Below are positions 1 through 6,476 of a stretch of 7,314 nucleotides of DNA, in pieces; the first letter of the stretch is position 1, and each line of letters starts with the position of its first letter. The DNA is from Planctomycetota bacterium (lineage in GTDB: Bacteria > Planctomycetota > UBA1135 > GCA-002686595): the NCBI GenBank assembly GCA_027623615.1, contig JAQBVH010000152.1, positions 1-7,314 on the forward strand, read 5' to 3'. Under the pieces are notes generated by a model. The model worked only from the letters and a program-made list of their open reading frames with translations. It had not been told where the DNA came from and did no database searches. A program made the position numbers and the translations under genes.

Positions 1-1
1 G

Positions 2-751
2 ATCGACCGCATCGAAATCGTGGAGGACCGCACGGCCACCAGCCGCTGCGACGAGGGGTTCCTCAGGCTCCGCCGACTGCAGGTCCGCAATCACTACGAG
101 GACGGCAGCGCCTCGGAGCCCTATCCCTGCGACCTGGTCCGCAGGCCGGGTTCGGACGCGGTGGTGGCCGTTCTCTACGAGCGGACGGGTGCTGGGCAGG
201 TGCAGGTGCTCCTGCGCGAGTCGCCTCGCGTGCCCATCTACCTGCGGCGGCACGAGAGCTTCGTCCACCCCGACCCACGTGAGTACCGCTCGATCCTCGA
301 GGTCGTCGCCGGGCTGGTCGAGCCCGATGATCCGCCGGGGGATGAGGGCCTCAAGCGCCGAGGCGCTGTCGAGGCGTTCGAGGAGGCGGGCCTCGCGCTG
401 GACGCTGCCTGCTTGCGCGTCCTCGGCGGAGAGACCTTCGCCAGCCCGGGCATCACCGACGAGAAGCTGTACTTCGTCGCAGGCGAGACCAAGCTCGCCG
501 GCGCCGGCGGCGGCGCGGGTGACGGCTCGATCATGGAGGAGTGGTCGGTCATCCACAGCTTCGAGCTGGCCGAGGCAATTCGTGCCTGTCGTCGCGGGGC
601 CATCCCGGACATGAAGACCGAGGTCGCGCTCTATCGACTGGCGGACGCCCTCGGCTACCTGCCCCAACTCTGCGCGTTCGCCGCAGAGCTCCCGCCCGAA
701 TGGGCGTCGCGTCACGATGCGCTGGGGGCAGACCTGGGGATCGACGCGTGA
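2..751 (+). CDS. Nudix hydrolase, ADP-ribose/nucleotide-sugar pyrophosphatase-like (5' partial)
   Basis: Probably hydrolyses a nucleoside diphosphate linked to another moiety (ADP-ribose or an NDP-sugar) in the cytoplasm. Counting from the GTG at 20 (243 residues), residues 93-99 read LEVVAGL, the usual entry to a Nudix box. A recognisable E109-x7-V119... pattern follows, ending E118-A-F-E121-E122-A-G-L: the metal-binding glutamates are present, but the Arg of the REUxEE signature is Val (A-V-E), and about five extra residues lie between the Gly and the first Glu. SPGITDEKLYFV (142-153) and the C-terminal MKTEVAL/LGYLPQL segment resemble ADP-ribose pyrophosphatase-type Nudix proteins. A Gly/Ala-rich loop lies at about 160-170. 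The frame is open to the left edge and the upstream codons (IDRIEI before the GTG) look protein-like, so the true start is probably outside the window; GTG 20 is the alternative. Its stop overlaps the next gene by 4 bases. Family confident, substrate unknown. Confidence 0.85.
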   Translation: MDRIEIVEDRTATSRCDEGFLRLRRLQVRNHYEDGSASEPYPCDLVRRPGSDAVVAVLYERTGAGQVQVLLRESPRVPIYLRRHESFVHPDPREYRSILEVVAGLVEPDDPPGDEGLKRRGAVEAFEEAGLALDAACLRVLGGETFASPGITDEKLYFVAGETKLAGAGGGAGDGSIMEEWSVIHSFELAEAIRACRRGAIPDMKTEVALYRLADALGYLPQLCAFAAELPPEWASRHDALGADLGIDA

Positions 752-1704
752 GCGCGCCGCGCATCGCGATCGTCGGCGCGCGGCGCGCGCGCCAGGGTCT
801 CGGGCCGTTCATCGCCCGCTCGCTCCGGGCAGCGGGGGCGGAGCTGGTCGGGATCCTCGGGACGAGCGAGGCCTCGAACGCCGTCGCCCTCGCAGACCTC
901 CAGCGGTACGCGGGAGTCCGGCCGCCGGCCGTCATCGATCTCGACGCCCTCGCGGCGACCGAGCCAGACGTGCTCGCGATCCTCTCGCCCGCGCTTACCC
1001 ACGCGGCCTACCTGGACGCCGCGCTCGCCCGGGGCTGGCACGTGCTCTGCGAGAAGCCGTTGATCTGGGGACCCGGGAACCTCGCGACCGCGACGGCTGA
1101 GATGGTCGAGCGCTTCACCGAGCAAGGCCTGCTCCTCTTCGAGAACTGCCAGTGGCCCCAGGTCGTGCCGGCCTTCGAGGCGCTGCACGGTCCCATCGAG
1201 CGGCTCGAGTCCTTTGCCATGCGCTTGACTCCGGCCAGCCGGGGGGCACAGATGCTCGGGGACGCCCTGCCCCACCCCCTCAGCCTGCTCCAGGCCCTGG
1301 CCCCGAACCCGGCGGCCACCCTGGGGGGATTCGAGTTCTCGACCCGGGACCCCGAGACCGAGGAGCTCGTCCTCGAGGCCCGCTACGGACCTCCGGGCGC
1401 GCCGATCCCCGTCCGAGTGGAACTCAGGCGCGGCGCGACCTTGCCCCGGGAGGCAAGCGTGACGTTCAATGGGCGCCTTGCTCGGCGGCGCGTGCGCCTG
1501 GAGGACTACGCCCAGTACCTTGGGGACGGGGAGCGGGAGGTCCCCCTCCCGGATCCACTGGAGGGTCACCTGCGCGTCTTCCTGCAGGACCTCGAAGCCG
1601 TGCGACGTGCTGCCCGGCCAGACCTTGGCCGCTACCACCAACCGATCACCCAGCGCGCCGCGATGCTCCAGGCGGCGCTCGACGCTTTCCGGGAACACCA
1701 TTGA
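748..1704 (+). CDS. Gfo/Idh/MocA family NAD(P)-dependent oxidoreductase
   Basis: A 318-residue cytoplasmic dehydrogenase-type protein, likely oxidising or reducing a sugar or cyclitol-like substrate with NAD(P). The N-terminus RIAIVGARRARQGLGPF (5-21) is a Rossmann beta-alpha start. Its glycine pattern is not the plain GxGxxG but G10, G17, G19 with an Arg-rich loop. CEKP (101-104), preceded by WHVL, is the family's hallmark, with the lysine that contacts substrate and nicotinamide. DALPHPLSLL (172-181) supplies the usual Asp/His pair of the C-terminal alpha/beta domain (D172, H176). I chose the GTG at 748 because it overlaps the Nudix stop as GTGA, a typical coupled arrangement, and places the Rossmann strand at the N-terminus. 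The frame is open further upstream, but that part lies inside the Nudix gene. ENCQWPQ (132-138) may form part of the substrate pocket. Family confident; substrate unknown. Confidence 0.9.
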   Translation: MSAPRIAIVGARRARQGLGPFIARSLRAAGAELVGILGTSEASNAVALADLQRYAGVRPPAVIDLDALAATEPDVLAILSPALTHAAYLDAALARGWHVLCEKPLIWGPGNLATATAEMVERFTEQGLLLFENCQWPQVVPAFEALHGPIERLESFAMRLTPASRGAQMLGDALPHPLSLLQALAPNPAATLGGFEFSTRDPETEELVLEARYGPPGAPIPVRVELRRGATLPREASVTFNGRLARRRVRLEDYAQYLGDGEREVPLPDPLEGHLRVFLQDLEAVRRAARPDLGRYHQPITQRAAMLQAALDAFREHH

Positions 1705-2912
1705 TTCACGCCATCCACGACTTCTCGGCCAAGCTGCGCCAACCGAGCGTGATCGGCTCCCTCGAGACCTACGTTGCCTGGCGCCAGGAGGTGCGCGCTG
1801 CGCGCGAGGGCAGCTTGCCCGAGCCGCCGGCGCCCCACAGCGCGCCCGTGTCGATCAACCTCGACCTGACGACCGCCTGCAACTACAAGTGCACGCACTG
1901 CATCGACTGGGACATCCTCAACACGAAGCATCGCTTGATCGAGGCGGACCTGCGCGCCTCGATCGCGCACATGGCTGAGCATGGCCTGCGCTCCGTGATC
2001 CTGATCGGGGGAGGCGAACCCACGCTGTACCCGGGCTTCGTCGACTTCGTCGGGTTCCTCAAGGACCTCGACCTGTCGGTGGCTGTCGTCTCGAACGGCA
2101 GCCGAGGAGACCGCCTGCTGGGCGCGGTCGAGCGCATGGACGAGCGCGACTGGATCCGCTTGTCCCTCGACAGCGGCTCGAACGAGCTCTTCATCGCGAT
2201 GCACCAGCCGAACGGCGACACGGACCTCGACGAGATCTGTAGCTGGGCGCCGAAGTGGAAAGCGGCCAACCCCAAGCCGCGCATCGGCTTCTCGTACATC
2301 ATCGTGTGGCAAGGCGCGACGCGGGACGGGGAGACCCTGCACGAGAACATCCACGAGATCGCCCTGGCTGCGGAGCGCGCCAAGGAGGCGGAGTTCGACT
2401 ACATCTCGTTCAAACCCGTGCTCGAGCGCCAGGAGGACGGGGCCGAGGTCATGGACCCGGCCCGCGCCGACGCGCGCCTCGCCGACGTCCTCGGCCGGAT
2501 CCGCGGCCAGGTCGGCCAGGCTCAAGAGCTCGCCGACGATGGTTTCGAGGTCTACGTCTCCACGAACCTCGCCTCCCTCGAGGACGGCACCTGGAAGGAC
2601 CTCGCGCAGCAGCCGCAGACGTGCCACATGCAGGCTCTACGACAGGTTCTGACGCCGCTGGGCCTCTACAACTGCCCCGCACACCGTGGGGTGGACAAGG
2701 CTCGCATCGCCGACAAGGATGCCTACGCGGACGGCGAAAAGGCCGAGGCGACCGGCGCAGCGCTGGGTGACATCCTGAACGAGTTCGACGCGAGTCACGA
2801 GTGCCGCGAGGTGACCTGTCTCTATCACGACGTCAACTGGTGGATCGAGGACCTGATCGCAGGCAAGGCCGAGCTCGTGCCCGGTCACGAGAGCCGAGAC
2901 CACTTCCTCTAG
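1701..2912 (+). CDS. Radical SAM enzyme with C-terminal SPASM/twitch-like cysteines
   Basis: A 403-residue radical SAM enzyme. Residues 56-67 hold the C60-x3-C64-x2-C67 motif that binds the [4Fe-4S] cluster which cleaves S-adenosylmethionine. GGGEPT (103-108) is the SAM-contacting GGE motif; SNG (131-133) and LSLDSG (154-159) are typical later barrel strands. After the barrel, four cysteines (C308, C325, C368, C373) remain. C308-x12-G-x3-C325 resembles the first half of a SPASM/twitch motif, so an auxiliary Fe-S cluster is plausible. I chose the TTG at 1701 because it overlaps the preceding TGA as TTGA, mirroring the GTGA junction one gene earlier; a GTG at 1749 is the next option, and no strong Shine-Dalgarno decides it. 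The next gene starts 4 bases after the stop. Its neighbours handle sugars and nucleotides, so I infer a sugar- or nucleotide-linked substrate. It could instead modify a peptide, but no precursor peptide gene is visible. Confidence 0.9.
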   Translation: MIHAIHDFSAKLRQPSVIGSLETYVAWRQEVRAAREGSLPEPPAPHSAPVSINLDLTTACNYKCTHCIDWDILNTKHRLIEADLRASIAHMAEHGLRSVILIGGGEPTLYPGFVDFVGFLKDLDLSVAVVSNGSRGDRLLGAVERMDERDWIRLSLDSGSNELFIAMHQPNGDTDLDEICSWAPKWKAANPKPRIGFSYIIVWQGATRDGETLHENIHEIALAAERAKEAEFDYISFKPVLERQEDGAEVMDPARADARLADVLGRIRGQVGQAQELADDGFEVYVSTNLASLEDGTWKDLAQQPQTCHMQALRQVLTPLGLYNCPAHRGVDKARIADKDAYADGEKAEATGAALGDILNEFDASHECREVTCLYHDVNWWIEDLIAGKAELVPGHESRDHFL

Positions 2913-2916
2913 CGCC

Positions 2917-3381
2917 GTGAGTGGACGAGTGATCGGGGACTATCGCGAGCTGGCGGACGAGCTGGCTCGCCTGGGGGCACGCAGCTTGGCGTTGACCAAC
3001 GGCTGCTTCGACCTCTTGCACGTGGGCCACGTGCGCCTGCTCCTGGCCGGCGCGATCCAGGCCGACTGCTTCGTCGTCGCCCTCAACACGGACGAGACCG
3101 TCCGGGCCTCCAAGGGCGCGGGCCGCCCCGTAGTCCCCCTCGCCGAGCGCATGGAGGTCATCGCCGCGATCGCCGGCGTGGACTTCGTCACGAGCTTCCC
3201 GGAGCCCACCGCCGACGAGATGATCATGGCCCTCCGCCCGGACGTCTACGTGAAGGGCACCGACTGGACCGTACAGACCGTGCCCGAGCGCGCGACCGTC
3301 GAGGCCATCGGCGGCCGCGTCGTCATCTGCGGAGACCCGAAGGGTCACTCGAGCACGGACCTGATCCAGCGCCGCCGCTGA
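2917..3381 (+). CDS. Stand-alone HldE C-terminal/RfaE2-type nucleotidyltransferase
   Basis: A 154-residue cytidylyltransferase-fold enzyme that transfers a nucleotide from NTP to a sugar or polyol phosphate. Residues 27-38 read TNGCFDLLHVGH, containing the catalytic HxGH (35-38). KGAGRP (66-71), PLAER (74-78), the VD...F.E.T stretch (88-98), RPDVYVKGTDW (107-117) and GHSSTDLI (143-150, the ST-x-x-I type nucleotide-binding signature) follow the order seen in the adenylyltransferase domain of HldE (RfaE2), which makes ADP-glycero-manno-heptose. TagD/GCT-type CTP:glycerol-3-phosphate enzymes share HxGH but match less well. HldE normally carries an N-terminal kinase domain, which is absent here. 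No GmhA or GmhB gene is visible, so the heptose role is unproven. The GTG start lies 4 bases after the radical SAM stop. The 3' end overlaps the convergent tonB by 37 bases. Confidence 0.88.
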   Translation: MSGRVIGDYRELADELARLGARSLALTNGCFDLLHVGHVRLLLAGAIQADCFVVALNTDETVRASKGAGRPVVPLAERMEVIAAIAGVDFVTSFPEPTADEMIMALRPDVYVKGTDWTVQTVPERATVEAIGGRVVICGDPKGHSSTDLIQRRR

Positions 3382-4163
3382 GGCGCACACGGAGTCAGAC
3401 GCCCGGTGGGTGGAGGTGTGCACCCTGATGCGCCGCCCGCGCCAGGCAGAGGTTTCAGGGAGAAGAGCAGACGCCAGGGGAGCTTCATCTCGACCGGCGC
3501 TCCGTCCCGGGTCCCGGGCTCGAAGCGCCACTCGTCGACCGCGGCGAGGGCTGCCTTGTCCAGCAGTGAGGACCCGCTCGACGCGGTCACCACCGCGGCG
3601 ATGACCTCGCCCGTCACGTCCACGGTCAGCTCGAGGACCACAGCGCCCTCGATCTCGCGCTCGTAGGCGCGCTTGGGGTATGGCGCCGGGTTGTGCAGGG
3701 GGGTCGGTCGCGCCTCGACCGGATCCGGTGTCCCCACGGGTGCCTGGGTCGGCGGCGGCGCATCCAAGGGCTTGGGAGGTGCGGTCACCTCCTGCTCGAC
3801 GAGGGGCTGCGACTGCGTGACGGGCTCGGACTTCACCCGCGGGCGGCGGAACGGACGGTCGATGCCAGCGGGGAGGTCGGCAAACTCGACGCGGGCGAGG
3901 GTCGGATCCGCGATGGGCTCGGGAGGCGCCAGGAACTCCAGCGTCTCGGGTTCGGAAGTGAGAGGTTCCAGCAGGTCCGGCTGCTCCTCGGGGGGCGGCT
4001 CGGGCAGGGGCTCGGGGTGGATCGCCTTGGCGATCTCGACCTGGAAGTCACGGGCAGCGCGCCCCTTGGCCTGCACCAGGGGCAGCCCCCAATAGGCCAA
4101 CGCCGCCACCAGCAGGGATCCGTGGACGACGGTTGATGCGCAGAAGCTCTTGGCGATTCGCAT
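3345..4163 (-). CDS. tonB: TonB family energy-transducing protein
   Basis: A 272-residue periplasm-spanning protein that passes inner-membrane proton-motive force (normally via ExbB/ExbD) to outer-membrane receptors. Residues 1-30 form a short basic start and one membrane segment. Within it S10-x3-H14 matches the conserved SxxxH of the TonB membrane helix. Residues 49-165 are rich in Pro, Glu and Lys (EPLPEPPPEEQP, APPPTQAPVG), the usual rigid periplasmic linker. Residues 162-235 form the TonB C-terminal domain: YPKRAYE, GAVVLELTVD, SSGSSLLDKAAL and WRFEPG. I prefer the ATG at 4163 because it gives the compact N-terminus typical of TonB; a TTG at 4208 would add 15 residues. A basic tail of about 30 residues after the domain is encoded partly over the end of the nucleotidyltransferase gene. 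No exbB or exbD is in view. Divergent from the receptor gene, which makes that receptor its likely partner. Confidence 0.9.
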   Translation of the reverse strand: MRIAKSFCASTVVHGSLLVAALAYWGLPLVQAKGRAARDFQVEIAKAIHPEPLPEPPPEEQPDLLEPLTSEPETLEFLAPPEPIADPTLARVEFADLPAGIDRPFRRPRVKSEPVTQSQPLVEQEVTAPPKPLDAPPPTQAPVGTPDPVEARPTPLHNPAPYPKRAYEREIEGAVVLELTVDVTGEVIAAVVTASSGSSLLDKAALAAVDEWRFEPGTRDGAPVEMKLPWRLLFSLKPLPGAGGASGCTPPPTGRLTPCAPQRRRWIRSVLE

Positions 4164-4268
4164 TGCGAGACGAAGGGCGGCCGCAGGCGAACCCGCGGCG
4201 TCCAGCAAGCCTAACGGACCCGACCGGTCCAGGTTCGCCGGGGGAGGGGTTGCTTTTGCGATTCCGAT
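4164..4268. promoter_or_regulatory. Divergent intergenic region of tonB and the TonB-dependent receptor
   Basis: These 105 bases must hold the promoters of both divergent genes. I see no convincing -35/-10 pair on either strand and no AT-rich Fur-box-like palindrome, so iron control cannot be claimed. A G-rich stretch at 4241-4249 resembles a Shine-Dalgarno but lies about 19 bases before the receptor GTG, too far for normal use. A small inverted repeat is at 4216-4230. Role inferred from gene orientation only. Confidence 0.5.
4216..4230. repeat. Short inverted repeat in the tonB/receptor intergenic region
   Basis: The arms GGACC (4216-4220) and GGTCC (4226-4230) are perfect inverted complements around a 5-base spacer. 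It could be an operator half-site pair for the divergent promoters, or chance in GC-rich DNA. It is near the centre of the intergenic region. Confidence 0.3.
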
Positions 4269-6401
4269 GTGAACTTTGTGCGTCCGTTCCCCGTTGCACC
4301 CGCCATGCTCATCCCCGTCCCCCTACTCGTCGCCGTCCTGGCCGCCCAGCCCGGCGGCGAGGAGGCCACGCCGCAAGACGATCCGGTCCAGACCACCGTC
4401 GTGACCCCCACCGCCGGCGACCGCCCCCTGGTCGACTCCCCGGCGACGATCCAGGTCATCGACGCGACCGAGATCTCGGAGCAGTCGCTGCGAACCCTGC
4501 CCCAGGCCCTGCGCAACACGCCCGGGGTGATGGTCCAGGAGACGGCGCACGGCCATGGGTCGCCCTACCTGCGTGGCTTCACGAGCTTTCGGAACCTGTT
4601 GCTCGTGGACGGCTGGCGGCTGAACAACTCGGTCTTCCGCCCCGGACCCAACCAGTACTGGAACACCGTCGACGCGCAGTCCCTCGAGCGCCTCGAGGTC
4701 AGCATGGGTCCGAGCTCGGTGCTCTACGGCTCCGACGCCCTGGGGGGCACGGTGCATGCGATCAGCAAGGGGCCGCGCCGCCATGCGAACGACGGCAAGC
4801 TGCACGGGAGCTTGACCTATCTCTACGCGGACGCCGCGAACTACGACCAGGTGCGCGCGGAGATCGGTGGCTGGCTGAGTGACCGGACCGGCGTCCACGT
4901 CGGCGTCAGCTCGAAGGACTTCGGAGACCTGCACGGGGGCAAGGACGTCGGCCTGCAGCGCGAGACCGGCTACGACGAGTCGGCCCTCGATGTGAAGGTC
5001 GAGCACGACCTCGACGACGGTCGCCTGACCTTCGCCCACCAGCGCGTGGCCCAACGCGACGTCCCACGCACCCACCGCACGATCTACGGCCTCGACTGGG
5101 AGGGCCTCGAGATCGGCTCGGACCTCGAGCGCGAGTTCGACCAGGATCGGCGCCTGACCTACCTGCAGCTCGAGGACTGGAGCACGGCGTCGAACCTGTT
5201 CGACGAGCTCCGCCTCGGCATCTCCTACCACGAGCAGGACGAGGTGCGGGACCGCACCAAGGGCTCGGGCGCCGTGGAGCAGCAGGGCTTCGACGTCGGC
5301 ACGCTCGGCCTGCTCGGCCACTTCCGCAAGGAGGTGGGAGCTGCGGGCCTCCTGTATGGACTCGAGTACTACCGCGACGATGTGGACTCGTTCCTGGCCA
5401 AGGCTTCGGGCAACAGCGCGGCTGACGACATCCAGGGTCCGATCGCCGATGACGCGACCTACGAGACCCTGGGTCTGTTCCTCCAGGGCGAGATCGAGGT
5501 CAGTGAGCGCCTCGACCTGATCGCCGGCGCCCGCTGGAACTACGCCCACGCCCAGTCGGACAGCGTGCGCGACCCGGTCACCGACACGGCGATCTCGATC
5601 GACGAGCACTACGACGCGATCGTGACCAGCTTGCGCTTCGTGGTCGAGCTGGAGAGCGAGACGCGCCTGTTCGGCGGCGTCTCCCAGGGCTTCCGCGCTC
5701 CGAACCTCTCGGACCTGTCGCGCTTCGACTCGGCCAAGTCCAACGAGTTCGAGGTCCCCTCGACCGACCTCGACCCCGAACGCACCACGACCCTCGAATT
5801 CGGCGCCCGCCGCGAGGCCGCCCAGTTCGCATACCAGAGCTCGGTCTTCTTCACGCAGGTCGACGATCGCATCCAACGCTTCCCGACCGGTCTCGTGAAC
5901 GGGGACGGCGACACGATCGTGACCAAGGACAACATCGGCGACGGCGAGGTCTACGGGCTCGAGCTCTCGGGCAGCTACCAGGTCGCCGAGGATTGGAGCG
6001 TGTTCGGCAACCTGACCCTGCTCGACGGTGAGATCTCGAACTTCCCGACCGCGGCGCAGATCGCCCAGGACGAGCCGCTCACCCGTCAGATGCCCACGAC
6101 GATCCAGCTCGGCGCGCGCTGGGACGACGCGCGGGGCAAGCTGTGGAGCGAGGCGCTGCTGACCTGGGCCGACGACGCGGACGACCTCTCGAGCAGCGAC
6201 CTGAGCGACACGACCCGCATTCCCCTCGGCGGCACGCCGGGCTACACGGTGATCGACCTGCGCGCCGGCTACCGCCACAGCGACGCCTGGTCGTTTCAGA
6301 TGGGTCTCGAGAACATCACGGACGAGGACTACCGGATCCACGGCAGCGGCCTGAACCGGCCAGGTCGCAACTTCCTGTTCGGCGTGACGTTCTCGTTCTG
6401 A
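4269..6401 (+). CDS. TonB-dependent outer-membrane receptor
   Basis: A 710-residue plug-and-barrel receptor that imports a ligand across the outer membrane using TonB. Residues 1-27 contain a hydrophobic core (LIPVPLLVAVLAA) fitting a signal peptide with cleavage near A26. QTTVVTP (41-47) is a plausible TonB box. The plug spans about 55-168: SPATIQVID, LPQALRNTPGV, SPYLRGF, LLLVDGWRLNN, the SLERLEVSMGPSSVLYGSDA stretch and ALGGTVHAIS. The rest is an alternating-strand barrel with acidic loops; GVSQGFRAPNLSDLSRF (near 473-489) and the final NITDEDYRIHGSG...GVTFSF are typical barrel landmarks, ending in the Phe recognised during outer-membrane assembly. I use the GTG at 4269, which puts an Arg before the hydrophobic stretch; GTG 4278 and ATG 4305 are alternatives, and no Shine-Dalgarno settles it. 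Substrate (metal chelate, cobalamin, heme, glycan) cannot be read from the sequence. Confidence 0.93.
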   Translation: MNFVRPFPVAPAMLIPVPLLVAVLAAQPGGEEATPQDDPVQTTVVTPTAGDRPLVDSPATIQVIDATEISEQSLRTLPQALRNTPGVMVQETAHGHGSPYLRGFTSFRNLLLVDGWRLNNSVFRPGPNQYWNTVDAQSLERLEVSMGPSSVLYGSDALGGTVHAISKGPRRHANDGKLHGSLTYLYADAANYDQVRAEIGGWLSDRTGVHVGVSSKDFGDLHGGKDVGLQRETGYDESALDVKVEHDLDDGRLTFAHQRVAQRDVPRTHRTIYGLDWEGLEIGSDLEREFDQDRRLTYLQLEDWSTASNLFDELRLGISYHEQDEVRDRTKGSGAVEQQGFDVGTLGLLGHFRKEVGAAGLLYGLEYYRDDVDSFLAKASGNSAADDIQGPIADDATYETLGLFLQGEIEVSERLDLIAGARWNYAHAQSDSVRDPVTDTAISIDEHYDAIVTSLRFVVELESETRLFGGVSQGFRAPNLSDLSRFDSAKSNEFEVPSTDLDPERTTTLEFGARREAAQFAYQSSVFFTQVDDRIQRFPTGLVNGDGDTIVTKDNIGDGEVYGLELSGSYQVAEDWSVFGNLTLLDGEISNFPTAAQIAQDEPLTRQMPTTIQLGARWDDARGKLWSEALLTWADDADDLSSSDLSDTTRIPLGGTPGYTVIDLRAGYRHSDAWSFQMGLENITDEDYRIHGSGLNRPGRNFLFGVTFSF

Positions 6402-6476
6402 CGGCGCGCTCGTTACCAGCCAGGTTGCCAGCTCAGACGACCGACACCCCCAGCTCTCGGCCGCAGCTTGAGGTTC

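Noticed and set aside
782..793. 12-base perfect palindrome of alternating G and C, possibly Z-DNA-prone.
   Set aside because: It lies inside the codons for the Arg-rich Rossmann loop and is explained by GC-rich Arg/Ala codons.
1152..1700. Upstream extension of the radical SAM frame.
   Set aside because: It is open only because it lies inside the oxidoreductase gene; its composition is Pro/Arg/Gly-rich shadow sequence, and TTG 1701 gives a sensible N-terminus.
712..1701. Minus-strand open frame opposite the oxidoreductase gene.
   Set aside because: Shadow of the Gfo/Idh/MocA gene; Arg/Gly-rich and without recognisable motifs.
1632..2627. Minus-strand open frame opposite the radical SAM gene.
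   Set aside because: Shadow frame of GC-rich codons; the plus strand has the CxxxCxxC and GGE motifs.
4323..6341. Very long minus-strand open frame (about 670 codons) antisense to the receptor gene.
   Set aside because: It mirrors the receptor frame in GC-rich DNA; the protein is low-complexity (Val/Ala/Arg/Leu/Glu-rich) with no motifs, while the plus strand has clear plug and barrel motifs.
6402..6476. Search for a bidirectional terminator between the receptor and the thioredoxin-fold gene.
   Set aside because: Only short 4-base pairings (AGCT arms) and a chance CCAGCTC direct repeat; no stable stem with a T-run on either strand.
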